In this document: piece after piece, positions 23,853-33,252 of the stretch
Numbering within the stretch: the stretch's first letter is position 1
How the letters are laid out: each line of letters starts with the position of its first letter
Source of the DNA: Lysobacter sp.
Lineage (GTDB): Bacteria > Pseudomonadota > Gammaproteobacteria > Xanthomonadales > Xanthomonadaceae
Assembly: GCA_011526085.1 (NCBI GenBank)
Contig: WYBC01000037.1
Location: 1-64,000 of the forward strand
Length of the DNA stretch: 64,000 nt
Direction of reading: 5' to 3'
Translations under genes and position numbers: made by a program
Notes under the pieces: model-generated
Told to the model about the DNA's origin: nothing
The model's input: only the letters and a program-made list of their open reading frames with translations
The model's database searches: none

Positions 23853-26800
23853 ATGAGCACGACCGAACCCGCCCGGCGCCGCCCCGCGCCCGGCAAACCG
23901 CACGACCCCACGCTGCAGACCGCCCGTCGCGCCATCGATGGCGCGCTGGCGCGCGACCGCGGCCGGCTGATGGGCCTGTGGTCGCGCTGGAGCGGCAAAC
24001 CGGACGACGTCCCGGCGCAGGCGGCCTTCGCAGAGGCCCTGGCCGCTTCGGTCGCGGCGCGCGAGGCCCGCGCTGCGGCGCTGCCGACCGATGCCGCGGT
24101 CGACGAGGCCCTGCCCATCGCCGCCGAGGCCGAGCGCATCGTGCAGCTGATCCGCGAACACCAGGTGGTGGTGATCGCCGGCGAGACCGGCTCCGGCAAG
24201 ACCACGCAGTTGCCGAAGCTGTGCCTCGCCGCAGGCCGCGGCGCCGCCGGCATGATCGGCTGCACCCAGCCGCGCCGGATCGCCGCGCGCGCGGTCGCGC
24301 GGCGCGTGGCCGAAGAGCTGAAGACGCCGCTCGGCGGTCTGGTCGGCTTCCAGGTGCGTTTCAACGACAACGTCGGCGAGCGCACCGCGGTGAAGTTCAT
24401 GACCGACGGCATCCTGCTGGCCGAGATCCAGTCCGATCGCTGGCTGTCGAGCTACGACACGATCATCGTCGACGAAGCGCACGAGCGCAGCCTCAACATC
24501 GATTTCATGCTCGGCTATCTCAAGCAGTTGCTGGTCAAACGCCGCGACCTGAAGGTGATCGTGACCTCGGCGACCATCGACACCGAGCGCTTCTCGCAGC
24601 ACTTCGGCGACGCGCCGGTGGTGAACGTGGAAGGCCGCGGCTATCCGGTCGAAGTGCGCTACCGGCCGTTGAATGCGGGCCGCGACGAGGACGACGACAG
24701 CGATGACGGCGCGGGCGAAGGCGGCCGTTCGGTGCTCGACGGCATCGTGTCGGCCTGCGACGAGATCGCGCGCGGCGGCGGCATGGGCGACACGCTGATC
24801 TTCCTGCCCGGCGAGCGCGAGATCCGCGATGCGCATCAGGCGCTGGAAAAGCGCAAATACCGGCACACCGAAGTGCTGCCGCTGTACGCGCGGCTGTCGG
24901 CGCGCGACCAGGACCGGGTGTTCAATCCGGGGCCGCAGCGGCGGATCGTGCTGGCGACCAACGTCGCCGAGACCTCGCTGACCGTGCCTCGCATCCATTA
25001 CGTGGTCGATCCCGGATTCGCGCGGGTCAAGCGTTACAGCCCGCGGCAGAAACTCGATCGCCTGCACATCGAGGCGATCTCGCAGGCCAGTGCCGACCAG
25101 CGCAAGGGCCGCTGCGGACGCATCGCGCCCGGCACCTGCTTCCGGCTGTATCCGGAAGCGGATTTCCTCGCCCGCGACGCCTACACCGACCCGGAAATCC
25201 GCCGCGCCGCACTGGCGGGCGTGATCCTGCGGATGCTGTCGCTGGGCCTGGGGCGGATCGAGGAATTTCCATTCCTGGAGGCGCCCGATCCGCGCGCGGT
25301 CGCCGACGGCTGGCAACAACTGGCGGAACTCGGCGCGATCGATGCCGAGCGCAAATTGACCCACGTCGGTCGCACCATGGCGCGGCTGCCGGTGGACGTG
25401 AAGCTGGCGCGCATGCTGATCGCGGCACAGAAGCACGGCTGCCTGCGCGAGATGCTGGTCATCGCTAGTTTCCTCGGCATCCAGGATCCGCGCGAGCGTC
25501 CCGCCGACCAGCGCGGCGCGGCCGACGCCGCGCACGCCGAATTCGCCGATCCGAAGTCGGAATTCGTCGGCATCCTCAAGTTGTGGGAAGGCTATCGCGT
25601 CGCGCACGAGGATCTGACCCAGTCGCAGTTGCGCAAATGGGCCGACAAGCATTTCCTCGGTTTCCTGCGCCTGCGCGAATGGCGCGAGCTGCATCGTCAG
25701 CTGAAGCTGCTCTGCGACGAGTTGGAATGGAAGGCGGAGGTTGGGGTCGATCTCTTCGACGAACAGACGGGGCGGCAGGGCGCATCCCATGCGGCCCTGC
25801 ATCGCGCGCTGATCGCGGGCCTGCCGACGCAGATCGGCAACCGCGGCGATCGCGGGCTGTACGACGGTCCGCGCGGGCGCAAGTACACGATCTTCCCGGG
25901 CTCGCCGCTGGCGAAGAAACCGCCGCCGTGGCTGCTGTCGGCATCGCTGCTCGATACCGAGAAAGTGTGGGCGATGACCAACGCCGCGATCGAACCGGAG
26001 TGGGCGATCGACGAGTTGCCGCACCTGCTCGCGCGCCGGCATCACGATCCGCACTGGGCGCGCTCGCAGGGGCGGGTGGTCGGCAGCGAGCAGATCAGCC
26101 TGTTCGGGCTGGTGCTGGCGCCGAAGAAGCCGGTGCACTACGGCGCGCTGTTTCCCGAGGAATCGCGGCAGATCTTCGCCCGCGACGCGCTCGCGACCGG
26201 CGAGATCAACACCCGCGCCGCGTTCCTGTCGCGCAATCTGGCGACCCTGGCGAAAGCGAAGGAAGAAGAGGCCAAGCAGCGCCGCGCGGGGCTCGTCGTC
26301 GACGAGGACTGGCAGGCGCAGTGGTACCTCGATCGCCTGCCGTCGCACGTGCACAACCAGCAGGCGCTGGATACCTGGTATGCGCGGCTGTCGCCGGCCG
26401 ACAAGGCCAAGCTCGAATGGTCGTTCGACGACCTGATGGTCGGCGGCGCCAGCGATGCCGAGCGTTTCCCGAAATATCTGCCGCTGGGCGATGCGCGTCT
26501 GGCGGTGAGCTATCGCTTCGAACCCGGCGCGCCCGACGACGGCATGACCGTGGCGGTGCCGCTGCATCTGCTGAACGCGCTCGACGCCGCGCGTCTGTCG
26601 TGGCTGGCGCCGGGCTTCGTGCAGGACAAGGCCGCGGCGCTGATCAAATCGCTGCCGAAGACCCTGCGCCGCAATTTCGTGCCCGCGCCGGATTTCGCGC
26701 GCGCGTTCGCCGAGGCGCACATGCCTTCGAATGGGCAGCTGGACGCCGACAGCTTCGAAGGTGCGCTGGCGCGTTTCCTGAAGAAGCTCACCGGGGCCGA

Positions 26801-27854
26801 AGTCGCCGCGATCGATTTCGACCCCGCGTCGATCGATGCGCATCTGCGCGCGAATCTCCGCTTGATCGAGGGCAATGGCCGGACCGTGCTGGCGGAATCC
26901 CGCGACCTCGACGATCTGCGCGCGCGTTTCGGCAAGCGCGCCGCCGACGCGTTCTCCGCGCGCGCCGCGGAAGGCCTGGCGCAGCGCGGGTTGACCGATT
27001 TTCCGGCGACCTCGATTCCGGCATCGGTGCCGGGCGCCGGCGGTGTGCCCGCCTATCCGGCGCTGCACGACGACGGCGACAGCGTGTCGCTCGCGGTGCA
27101 TGCCGATCGCGCCGAGGCGCAGCGCCATCATCCGCAGGGCGTGCGCCGGCTGCTGTGGATCGCGATGGCCGAGAAGATGAAGCAGGCGCGGAAGCAGTTG
27201 CCGGTGCAGCCGAAGACCGCGCTGCTGTACGCCGCGATCGAATCGCAGTCGCCGCGCAACGATGGTCTGAAGGACGGCGACCGCCTGCGCCAGGACCTGG
27301 TCGACGGCGCGTTCGCCGCGCTCGCCGCCGACGGCCTGTCGGAGATCCGCGACCCGGCGGTGTTCGCGCTGCGCCGCGACGCCATCGCGAAGACGTTGTT
27401 CGGCGAAGCGATGGACCGGTTGAAACAGGCCGAGGCGATTCTCGCCCGGGTCGCCGAAGTGCGCGTGGCGCTGGAATCGAACCTGATGGGCTGGGCGAAG
27501 GCCAATCTCGACGATCTGCATGCGCAGCTCGCCGCGCTGGCGGCGCCCGGTTTCCTGCGCGACACGCCGGCCGAGGCGCTGGCCGAGTATCCGCGTTATC
27601 TGCGGGCGATGGCGCTGCGCGCCGAGCGCGCGCTGCGCGATCCGGTGCGCGACCAGGCGCGGATGCTGGAACTCAAGCCGTTCGTCGATGCGCTGGACGA
27701 TGCCCGCGATCGCGGCATCGACGACCGCGACGGCTGGCAGGCGCTGCGCTGGGAACTGGAGGAATTCCGGGTCTCGCTGTTCGCGCAGGAGCTGGGGGCG
27801 AAGGGCGGCATTTCGGCGAAAAAGCTGGCGACGCGATTGTCGCAATTGCGCTGA
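23853..27854 (+). CDS. hrpA: ATP-dependent RNA helicase HrpA
   Basis: A 1333-residue DEAH-box helicase of the RNA-processing HrpA type, implicated in mRNA processing and rescue of stalled ribosomes. Walker A GETGSGKT begins near residue 110, motif II D-E-A-H at residues 207-210, motif III VTSATIDTERFS and motif VI QRKGRCGRIAPGTCFRLY. Ratchet/OB domains follow (about 480-640), then the long DUF3418 C-terminal region (about 700-1330) that marks bacterial HrpA. Length agrees with the family (about 1300). The ATG at 23853 is 81 bp from the divergent dps start, so the two may share a regulatory region. Confidence 0.96.
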   Translation: MSTTEPARRRPAPGKPHDPTLQTARRAIDGALARDRGRLMGLWSRWSGKPDDVPAQAAFAEALAASVAAREARAAALPTDAAVDEALPIAAEAERIVQLIREHQVVVIAGETGSGKTTQLPKLCLAAGRGAAGMIGCTQPRRIAARAVARRVAEELKTPLGGLVGFQVRFNDNVGERTAVKFMTDGILLAEIQSDRWLSSYDTIIVDEAHERSLNIDFMLGYLKQLLVKRRDLKVIVTSATIDTERFSQHFGDAPVVNVEGRGYPVEVRYRPLNAGRDEDDDSDDGAGEGGRSVLDGIVSACDEIARGGGMGDTLIFLPGEREIRDAHQALEKRKYRHTEVLPLYARLSARDQDRVFNPGPQRRIVLATNVAETSLTVPRIHYVVDPGFARVKRYSPRQKLDRLHIEAISQASADQRKGRCGRIAPGTCFRLYPEADFLARDAYTDPEIRRAALAGVILRMLSLGLGRIEEFPFLEAPDPRAVADGWQQLAELGAIDAERKLTHVGRTMARLPVDVKLARMLIAAQKHGCLREMLVIASFLGIQDPRERPADQRGAADAAHAEFADPKSEFVGILKLWEGYRVAHEDLTQSQLRKWADKHFLGFLRLREWRELHRQLKLLCDELEWKAEVGVDLFDEQTGRQGASHAALHRALIAGLPTQIGNRGDRGLYDGPRGRKYTIFPGSPLAKKPPPWLLSASLLDTEKVWAMTNAAIEPEWAIDELPHLLARRHHDPHWARSQGRVVGSEQISLFGLVLAPKKPVHYGALFPEESRQIFARDALATGEINTRAAFLSRNLATLAKAKEEEAKQRRAGLVVDEDWQAQWYLDRLPSHVHNQQALDTWYARLSPADKAKLEWSFDDLMVGGASDAERFPKYLPLGDARLAVSYRFEPGAPDDGMTVAVPLHLLNALDAARLSWLAPGFVQDKAAALIKSLPKTLRRNFVPAPDFARAFAEAHMPSNGQLDADSFEGALARFLKKLTGAEVAAIDFDPASIDAHLRANLRLIEGNGRTVLAESRDLDDLRARFGKRAADAFSARAAEGLAQRGLTDFPATSIPASVPGAGGVPAYPALHDDGDSVSLAVHADRAEAQRHHPQGVRRLLWIAMAEKMKQARKQLPVQPKTALLYAAIESQSPRNDGLKDGDRLRQDLVDGAFAALAADGLSEIRDPAVFALRRDAIAKTLFGEAMDRLKQAEAILARVAEVRVALESNLMGWAKANLDDLHAQLAALAAPGFLRDTPAEALAEYPRYLRAMALRAERALRDPVRDQARMLELKPFVDALDDARDRGIDDRDGWQALRWELEEFRVSLFAQELGAKGGISAKKLATRLSQLR

Positions 27855-27995
27855 GCGTCGCGCCTCGGAAGACGCCTTGGGGCTACGCTGGGGATGCCGC
27901 CCGCGCATGCGCCGCCGACGACGGGCGGCGACGGACGAAGGCGCGTGCGACCTTCGCATGTCGGAGATCGGTGGCCAGCAGACAAAGGACATGCC

Positions 27996-28241
27996 ATGCA
28001 CAAGACGATGATCCATGGGCTCGCGATCGCCCTGTTTTCCGCTGCCATGAGCATCGGCGGCAGCGCTGCCGCATTGCCGGGCGGGCCGAACGCGCCCTGC
28101 ACGGAGGCCAATTGGGGCGAGATGACCTCGGTCGAAAGCTACAACCCCAGAACCGGCTACACCCAGCGCATCTACGAATGCGGCCCGTACGGCTGGTCGA
28201 TCGTCGCCTTCTGCGACGAGAGCGGCTGCATCTACTACTGA
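27996..28241 (+). CDS. Small secreted cysteine-containing protein, unknown function
   Basis: An 81-residue protein with a signal peptide: MHKTMIHG then a hydrophobic core to about residue 24, likely cut after GSAAA or nearby. The mature ~55 residues have four Cys (in APCTEA, YECGPY, AFCDES and GCIYY), suggesting two disulfides in the periplasm or outside the cell. AAAGGA lies about 9 bases before the ATG at 27996. A longer in-frame reading from 27894 exists but would bury the signal peptide. I do not recognise a family. It stands 141 bp after hrpA and is followed by a very strong hairpin at 28261, so it looks like a genuine independent transcript. Confidence 0.7.
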   Translation: MHKTMIHGLAIALFSAAMSIGGSAAALPGGPNAPCTEANWGEMTSVESYNPRTGYTQRIYECGPYGWSIVAFCDESGCIYY

Positions 28242-28260
28242 GATCGAACGCGAAACGAAA

Positions 28261-28289
28261 CGCGCCCCCGGCACGATGCCGGGGGCGCG
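28261..28289 (+). terminator. Strong GC hairpin after the small secreted protein
   Basis: A perfect 12-bp stem CGCGCCCCCGGC / GCCGGGGGCGCG with loop ACGAT lies 19 bp after the stop. No T-run follows. Confidence 0.65.
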
Positions 28290-28716
28290 CGAGGCGCCTG
28301 CGGCGTGGCGTCGACCGTCTGCCGTGCATCGATGATGCCGGTGCCGATCGGCGGTTCGCAGACCGATCGCAGACCGGGGACATGCTGCCGAGGGAGCCTT
28401 GCGGCCGCCAACGCCGCGAAGGCGCGTCCTCGGCGGGGCGGTGTCCGTCGCAGACCGGCGACAAGGGCCGGTCCCGGCGGGTCCGGGGCGGCCATCGGCC
28501 AAGCGCGTGCGTCGGGTGCGGCAAGCCACCCCGTCGATCGGCACGTGCGGTGTCCTGTCGACCGGTCACAATTCGCCGCGAGCCTCGTCCGGGGAGGGTG
28601 GGCAGAACGAAGACGGTGCGGTGCGATCGGGCAGGCGCGATGTCCGATCGCCGGTTCCGCGCCGCATGCGGCATTCCGCCCTTTCCTCTTCCGCCATCGA
28701 CCCTGGAGCCGTTCCC
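28290..28716. other. Intergenic stretch without a supported gene
   Basis: About 430 bp between the hairpin and the YIP1 gene. Open frames exist on both strands but have no ribosome-binding site, recognisable domain or typical codon pattern. It probably contains the promoter and leader of the YIP1-MacAB operon; no clear -35/-10 pair was identified. Confidence 0.5.
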
Positions 28717-29400
28717 GTGAGCCATCTCATCGATATCTTCCTGCAGCCGGGCAAAGTGTTCGCCGATCTCAAGGAACGGCCGACCTTCGTACTTCCCTTC
28801 CTCGCGATCGTGGTGCCCACGGTCGCCTTCGTGATGATGTATTTCGCCAACGTCGATTCGGAGTGGTACAAGGACTACATGCTCGGCGCCGGCGGCGCGG
28901 AGATGACCGCCAGGGAGCTGGAGCAGGCACGGAAGATGATGCCGGGGGCCAACGTCATGATGTGGATCAGCGCGGGCACCGCGGTGATCGGGGGCGCCTT
29001 CATGACGGCGCTGTACGCGCTGTATTTCCTGATCGCGGGCAAGCTCACCGGCCAGCCGGTCGGGTTCCGCCACGGCCTGAGCCTCGCCACCTGGTCGAAC
29101 GTGCCGACGGTCCTCGCCAGCGTGGTCGGCCTGATCGGCGTGTTCACCATGACCCCGCAGACGCCGATCGAATCGGTGTCGCTGCTCAACGTCGACCCGC
29201 TGTTCTTCGAACTGCCGCGCGACCATGCCTGGAGCAGCGTCGCCAAGAGTTTCAGCCTGCTGACGTTCTGGACGGTGCTGCTCGCGGCGCTGGGCTGGAA
29301 GACCTGGGGGCGCACCGGATGGGGCCAGGCGGTGCTGGTCGCTTCGCTGCCGCCGCTGACGATCTACGGCGTGATGGCGATCTTCGCGCTGCTGAAATGA
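28717..29400 (+). CDS. YIP1-family inner membrane protein
   Basis: A 227-residue integral membrane protein. It starts VSHLIDIFLQPGKVFADLKERP, the signature of bacterial YIP1-domain proteins (an amphipathic segment before the membrane part), followed by about five hydrophobic helices (roughly residues 24-44, 85-108, 125-148, 170-190, 205-225). GTG at 28717 is chosen because GGAG lies about 9 bases upstream and the family motif starts here; an ATG at 28666 would add a non-conserved lead. Function is unknown. It ends 28 bp before the MacA-like gene and is likely cotranscribed with it. Confidence 0.82.
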   Translation: MSHLIDIFLQPGKVFADLKERPTFVLPFLAIVVPTVAFVMMYFANVDSEWYKDYMLGAGGAEMTARELEQARKMMPGANVMMWISAGTAVIGGAFMTALYALYFLIAGKLTGQPVGFRHGLSLATWSNVPTVLASVVGLIGVFTMTPQTPIESVSLLNVDPLFFELPRDHAWSSVAKSFSLLTFWTVLLAALGWKTWGRTGWGQAVLVASLPPLTIYGVMAIFALLK

Positions 29401-29428
29401 CCTGAACCACGACGACGGAACCGAATCG

Positions 29429-30640
29429 ATGAAATTCAACCGAAAGTGGGCGATCGCCGGGCTGATCGTGGCCCTGATCGCCGTGCCTGTCCTGATCAAG
29501 AAAAGCCGCGGCGGCGGCGCGACCGGCGTGGACCTGGCCAAGGTCGAGGCGCAGCAGGTGCAGCCCAGCATCCTCGCCTCGGGCGTGCTCGCCTTCCGCA
29601 ACGAAGTCGATCTCACCGCCGAGGTCACCGCCAAGGTGCGCACCATCCTGGTCAAGGAAGGCGACACGGTCGAACAGGGCCAGACCCTGCTGCTGCTCGA
29701 TCCGGAGATCTACAACAACGCGATCGAGCGCGAGCAGGCCAGCCTGCGCCAGAGCCGCATCGGCATCGAGCGCCAGCGCGATCTGGTCGCGCTGCGCCAG
29801 AAGACCTACGAACGCAGTCGCGTGCTGGCCGAACAGCGGCTGATCGATCGCGCCCGTCTCGACGAAGACCGCAACCAGCTCGACCTGGCCCGCGCCGATC
29901 TGCGCACCAGCGAGGAATCGATGCTGCGCGCAGAATCGGTGCTCAACGACGCCCGCGAACAGCGCGCCAGGACCGAAATCCGTTCGCCGATCTCCGGCCG
30001 CGTGGTGTCGCTGCCGATCAAGGTCGGCGAAACCGCGGTGCCGTCCACCTCGGCCTTCGCCGGCGCGCAGCTGATGAAGATCGCCGACACCACGGAAATC
30101 ATCGCCGAGCTGAAGGTCGACGAGGCCGACATCGCCAAGATCGACATCGGCCAGCGCGCCGAAGTCTTCGCCGCCGCGCATCCGGACACCGCGCTGAAGG
30201 GCACGGTCGAACAGATCGCGCTGGCGCCGACCATCGAAGGCCAGGGCCGTGCCTACAAGGTCACCGTGCGTCTGGTGGCGCCCGATGGCCTGCGCCTGCG
30301 CTCGGGCATGAGCGTGCGGTCCGACATCTTCCTCGGCGACGGCCAGCGCCGGCCGGCGGTGCCGGTGGAAGCGGTGGTCACCGACACCGACGAGAAGGGC
30401 GTGAGCACGCAGTCCGTCTGGGTGCAGCGCGACGGCAAGGCGACGAAGGTCGCGGTGCAGGTCGGCGTCTCCGACGACCGCTGGCAGGTGATCGAGAAGG
30501 GCGTGGTCGCGGGCGATACCGTGATCGCCGGTCCGACCAAGGCCCTGCGCCTGCTCCGTGAGGGCGAAGCGGTGGAGCAGCGCAAGCCCGAGGAGACCGA
30601 CGCCGGCAAGGCCGCGGGCGAGGACGGCGACGACGCATGA
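29429..30640 (+). CDS. MacA-like periplasmic adaptor of an ABC exporter
   Basis: A 403-residue membrane fusion protein with a short cytoplasmic start and one transmembrane anchor (about residues 8-23). Two lipoyl half-motifs, [22 protein letters not shown] and [18 protein letters not shown], flank a coiled-coil hairpin (about 95-175). The beta-barrel and membrane-proximal domains follow, and the last ~20 residues are acidic. It should connect the MacB-like ATPase/permease pair to a TolC-type channel not encoded here. The stop overlaps the ATPase start (ATGA, 30637-30640). Substrate is unknown; related systems export macrolides, peptides or lipoproteins. Confidence 0.9.
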   Translation: MKFNRKWAIAGLIVALIAVPVLIKKSRGGGATGVDLAKVEAQQVQPSILASGVLAFRNEVDLTAEVTAKVRTILVKEGDTVEQGQTLLLLDPEIYNNAIEREQASLRQSRIGIERQRDLVALRQKTYERSRVLAEQRLIDRARLDEDRNQLDLARADLRTSEESMLRAESVLNDAREQRARTEIRSPISGRVVSLPIKVGETAVPSTSAFAGAQLMKIADTTEIIAELKVDEADIAKIDIGQRAEVFAAAHPDTALKGTVEQIALAPTIEGQGRAYKVTVRLVAPDGLRLRSGMSVRSDIFLGDGQRRPAVPVEAVVTDTDEKGVSTQSVWVQRDGKATKVAVQVGVSDDRWQVIEKGVVAGDTVIAGPTKALRLLREGEAVEQRKPEETDAGKAAGEDGDDA

Positions 30641-31347
30641 TCGTGCTCAAGGACATCGTCAAGCGCTACACGATGGGCGACGACGTGGTGATGGCGCTCG
30701 CGGGGGTCGATCTGTTCATCGACCGCAACGAGTATGTCGCCCTGATCGGTCCGTCGGGCTCGGGGAAATCGACGCTGATGAATCTGCTCGGCTGTCTGGA
30801 TTCGCCGACCTCGGGCACCTATACGCTCAACGGCCGCGACACCTCCGGCATGAACGACAACGAGCTGGCGCACGTGCGCAACCGCGAGATCGGTTTCGTG
30901 TTCCAGAGCTTCCATCTGCTGCCGCGGCTGACCGTGCTGCAGAACGTGATGCAGCCGCTGGTGTATCGCGGCATGCCCGCGGCCGAACGCCGTCGCCTGG
31001 CGGAAGAATCGCTGACGAAGGTCGGTCTGGGCGACCGCATGGGCCATCGCCCGAACCAGTTGTCCGGTGGCCAGCGCCAGCGCGTCGCGGTCGCGCGCGC
31101 GCTGGTCGGTTCGCCGTCGATCCTGCTCGCCGACGAACCCACCGGCAACCTCGATTCGCGCACCTCGGCCGAGATCATGGCGCTGTTCGACCAGCTGCAC
31201 GCGCAGGGCCAGACCGTGGTGGTGGTGACCCACGAACCCGACATCGCCGCGCACTGCCATCGCACCATCCGGGTCAGCGACGGGCGCATCGTCGAGGACA
31301 TGCGCCGCGCCGATGCCGGCCCGAATCCCCGCGGGAGCGCGCACTGA
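30637..31347 (+). CDS. MacB/LolD-type ABC transporter ATPase
   Basis: This 236-residue ATPase has Walker [10 protein letters not shown] (about residues 38-46), Q-loop [16 protein letters not shown] signature [15 protein letters not shown], Walker [14 protein letters not shown] and the H-loop VVTHEPD. The sequence context [26 protein letters not shown] is characteristic of the MacB/LolD/FtsE subgroup that powers mechanotransmission rather than substrate translocation through the membrane. Here the ATPase is a separate polypeptide, not fused to the permease as in E. coli MacB. Its TGA overlaps the permease ATG at 31347. Confidence 0.94.
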   Translation: MIVLKDIVKRYTMGDDVVMALAGVDLFIDRNEYVALIGPSGSGKSTLMNLLGCLDSPTSGTYTLNGRDTSGMNDNELAHVRNREIGFVFQSFHLLPRLTVLQNVMQPLVYRGMPAAERRRLAEESLTKVGLGDRMGHRPNQLSGGQRQRVAVARALVGSPSILLADEPTGNLDSRTSAEIMALFDQLHAQGQTVVVVTHEPDIAAHCHRTIRVSDGRIVEDMRRADAGPNPRGSAH

Positions 31348-32567
31348 TGTCCGCCTATCTCGAAGCCTTCCGCGCCGCGTTGACCAGCCTCGCCGGTCAC
31401 CGCATGCGCAGTTTCCTCACCACCCTCGGCATCCTCATCGGCACCGCCTCGGTGATCGCGGTGGTCTCGCTGGTGCAGGGCTTTTCCGATTCGATCAAGA
31501 ACCAGTTCTCCGATCTCGGCGGCAACGCGCTGACCCTGCGCGCGGTGAACGACAACGAGAACTTCCGCACCGGCAAGCTCAACAGCATCACCTTCGACGA
31601 CATCGAAGTGCTGCGCTACCGGCTCGGCGGGGTGAAGGAAGTCGCGCCGGTCATGGTGGTCGACGCCGCCGGCGCCAGCTACCGCGGTCGCACCGCGATG
31701 CCGCAGGTGCAGGCCACCACCGCCGATTATTCGGCGGTGAACAACCGGTTCCCGAAATACGGCCGTTTCCTGGTCGACAGCGACGACCAGGGCCATCGCC
31801 GGGTCGCGGTGATCGGCACCGAACTGCGCGACCAGCTGAAGATGCCCGAGAACCCGGTCGGCGAATATTTCACCATCGGTGGCGAGTGGTTCAAGGTGAT
31901 CGGGGTGATGGACAAGCAGGGCGAAATCCTGGGTTTCAGCCAGGACAACTACGCCGTGATCCCGTTCGATGTCGGCCGCGCGAAGATGGGCAACAGCACC
32001 ACGCCGATGATCTACGCCACCTTCACCGTCGCCGACCTGAAACAGGTCGAAACCGTGCGCGACCGCGCCAAGCGCGCGATCCGCGAGTCGCGCGGCATCA
32101 AGCCCGGCAAGGACGACGACTTCAAGATCGAGGCCGCGGATTCGTTCCTGAAACAGTTCAACGAGATCACCGCCACCGCCACCGCGGTGCTCGCCGGCAT
32201 CGTCGGCATCTCGCTGCTGGTCGGCGGCATCGGCATCATGAACATCATGCTGGTGTCGGTGACCGAGCGCACGCGCGAGATCGGCATCCTCAAGGCGCTG
32301 GGCGCGACCCGCCGCGACATCCTCGTGCAGTTCCTGCTCGAAGCCGGTCTGCTCGCGCTGCTCGGCGGTCTGATCGGCATCGCCCTGGGTTTCGCCATCG
32401 CGATCACCGTCTCCGCGCTGGTGCCCGGCGTTCCGCCCGCGTCCGTGCCGCTGTGGGCGGTGTTCGCTGCCGCCGGTTTTTCGGCGCTGGTCGGCGTGGT
32501 CTTCGGCATCATGCCGGCCTCGAAGGCGGCGGGCCTCGACCCGATCGAGGCGTTGCGGTACGAGTGA
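31347..32567 (+). CDS. MacB-type FtsX-fold ABC permease
   Basis: A 406-residue permease with one N-terminal helix (MRSFLTTLGILIGTASVIAVVSLV), a periplasmic MacB core domain (about residues 45-275) and three C-terminal FtsX-fold helices including LVGGIGIMNIMLVSVTERTREIG, a family hallmark. It would form the dimeric membrane part of the exporter with the adjacent ATPase and adaptor. The start is fixed by overlap with the ATPase stop. The end PASKAAGLDPIEALRYE is the usual MacB C-terminus. Two intergenic repeat elements follow at 32598 and 32640. Confidence 0.94.
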   Translation: MSAYLEAFRAALTSLAGHRMRSFLTTLGILIGTASVIAVVSLVQGFSDSIKNQFSDLGGNALTLRAVNDNENFRTGKLNSITFDDIEVLRYRLGGVKEVAPVMVVDAAGASYRGRTAMPQVQATTADYSAVNNRFPKYGRFLVDSDDQGHRRVAVIGTELRDQLKMPENPVGEYFTIGGEWFKVIGVMDKQGEILGFSQDNYAVIPFDVGRAKMGNSTTPMIYATFTVADLKQVETVRDRAKRAIRESRGIKPGKDDDFKIEAADSFLKQFNEITATATAVLAGIVGISLLVGGIGIMNIMLVSVTERTREIGILKALGATRRDILVQFLLEAGLLALLGGLIGIALGFAIAITVSALVPGVPPASVPLWAVFAAAGFSALVGVVFGIMPASKAAGLDPIEALRYE

Positions 32568-32597
32568 TGCGTTTCGGCGCGCGCGATACGTTCCACT

Positions 32598-32624
32598 GTC
32601 ATCCCGAGCGCAGCGAGGGACCTG
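32598..32624 (+). repeat. Xanthomonad-type intergenic motif (GTCATCCCGAGCGCAGCGAG family)
   Basis: The motif starts 31 bp after the permease stop and continues GGACCTG, followed by a T-run. I know this word as a frequent intergenic sequence of gammaproteobacteria, but only one copy is visible here. Confidence 0.45.
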
Positions 32625-32639
32625 TTTTTGTCGCAGTAT

Positions 32640-32666
32640 GTAGGCTGGGTCAATGACCCGGCCTAC
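32640..32666. repeat. REP-like hairpin, GTAGG family
   Basis: Arms GTAGGCTGGGTC (32640-32651) and GACCCGGCCTAC (32655-32666) with loop AAT form a 12-bp stem with one G-T wobble. It lies between the ABC permease and the convergent secreted-protein gene and may act as a terminator. It is related to the elements at 6710 and 46454. Confidence 0.65.
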
Positions 32667-32681
32667 TGCACTTTCCAGTCC

Positions 32682-33179
32682 TTACTTCACCCGCTCCACC
32701 TTCGTCCGCGTGTTGTAACCCTTCACCGCGAGATACCACGCGTTCCCCGAGATGCTGGGGTTGATGCGCACTTCGGGGCTGTCGAGCTTCACGCCGACCA
32801 GCGCCGCGCCGTCGGTCTGGCGCCAGACCTGGCCGTTGTCGAGGGTGTAGGTGCGGCCCTTGCCGAAGCCGCGGAATTCGCCGGTGATGCGGGCGACGAT
32901 CGGCTCGTTGGAGCCGAAGTGGAAGAAGCCGCGGTTCTCCTGTTCGACCTTGTCCTTGGCCTGCGCGGCGGCGGCGTTGGCGACCGTGTCGATCTTGCGG
33001 CCGAGCCAACCGTTGAGGCGGGCCAGTTCTTCGGGGGTGAGCTTGTCGAGGCCGGCGGCCTTGAACTCCTGCGGCGACATCTCGCGTTCGATCGGTTGTT
33101 GCTGGGCGAAGGCGGCGACCGGGGCGACTACGATGGCCGCGAGCAGGGCGAGCGACGACAGGGAACGGAGCATCGACAT
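32682..33179 (-). CDS. Secreted hypothetical protein
   Basis: A 165-residue protein with a clear signal peptide: MSMLRS, a hydrophobic core LALLAAIVVAPVAAF and a likely cut before QQQPIERE (about residue 26). The mature part has an LTPEELARLNGWLGRKIDT helical segment, a low-complexity AAAAQAKDKV stretch and a C-terminal beta-rich half with EFRGFGKGRTYTLDNGQVWRQ. A similar GQVW(R/K)Q word occurs in secreted proteins of Xanthomonadaceae, but I cannot name a family. It is expressed alone; its start at 33179 is 73 bp from the divergent relA. Confidence 0.75.
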   Translation of the reverse strand: MSMLRSLSSLALLAAIVVAPVAAFAQQQPIEREMSPQEFKAAGLDKLTPEELARLNGWLGRKIDTVANAAAAQAKDKVEQENRGFFHFGSNEPIVARITGEFRGFGKGRTYTLDNGQVWRQTDGAALVGVKLDSPEVRINPSISGNAWYLAVKGYNTRTKVERVK

Positions 33180-33252
33180 GGGAGGGCCTTTGGGGATTAC
33201 GCCGGAGGCGGCATGCGGCTAGTGTAGGCATACCCCCACCTGTTGAACACGC

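Noticed and set aside
28235-28495. Minus-strand open frame of 86 codons in the gap before the YIP1 gene
   Set aside because: No ribosome-binding site, Pro/Arg-rich translation and overlap with the 28261 hairpin.
23823-28544. 1573-codon minus-strand frame over hrpA
   Set aside because: Arg/Ala/Gln-rich low-information translation without domains; hrpA on the plus strand has full helicase motifs.
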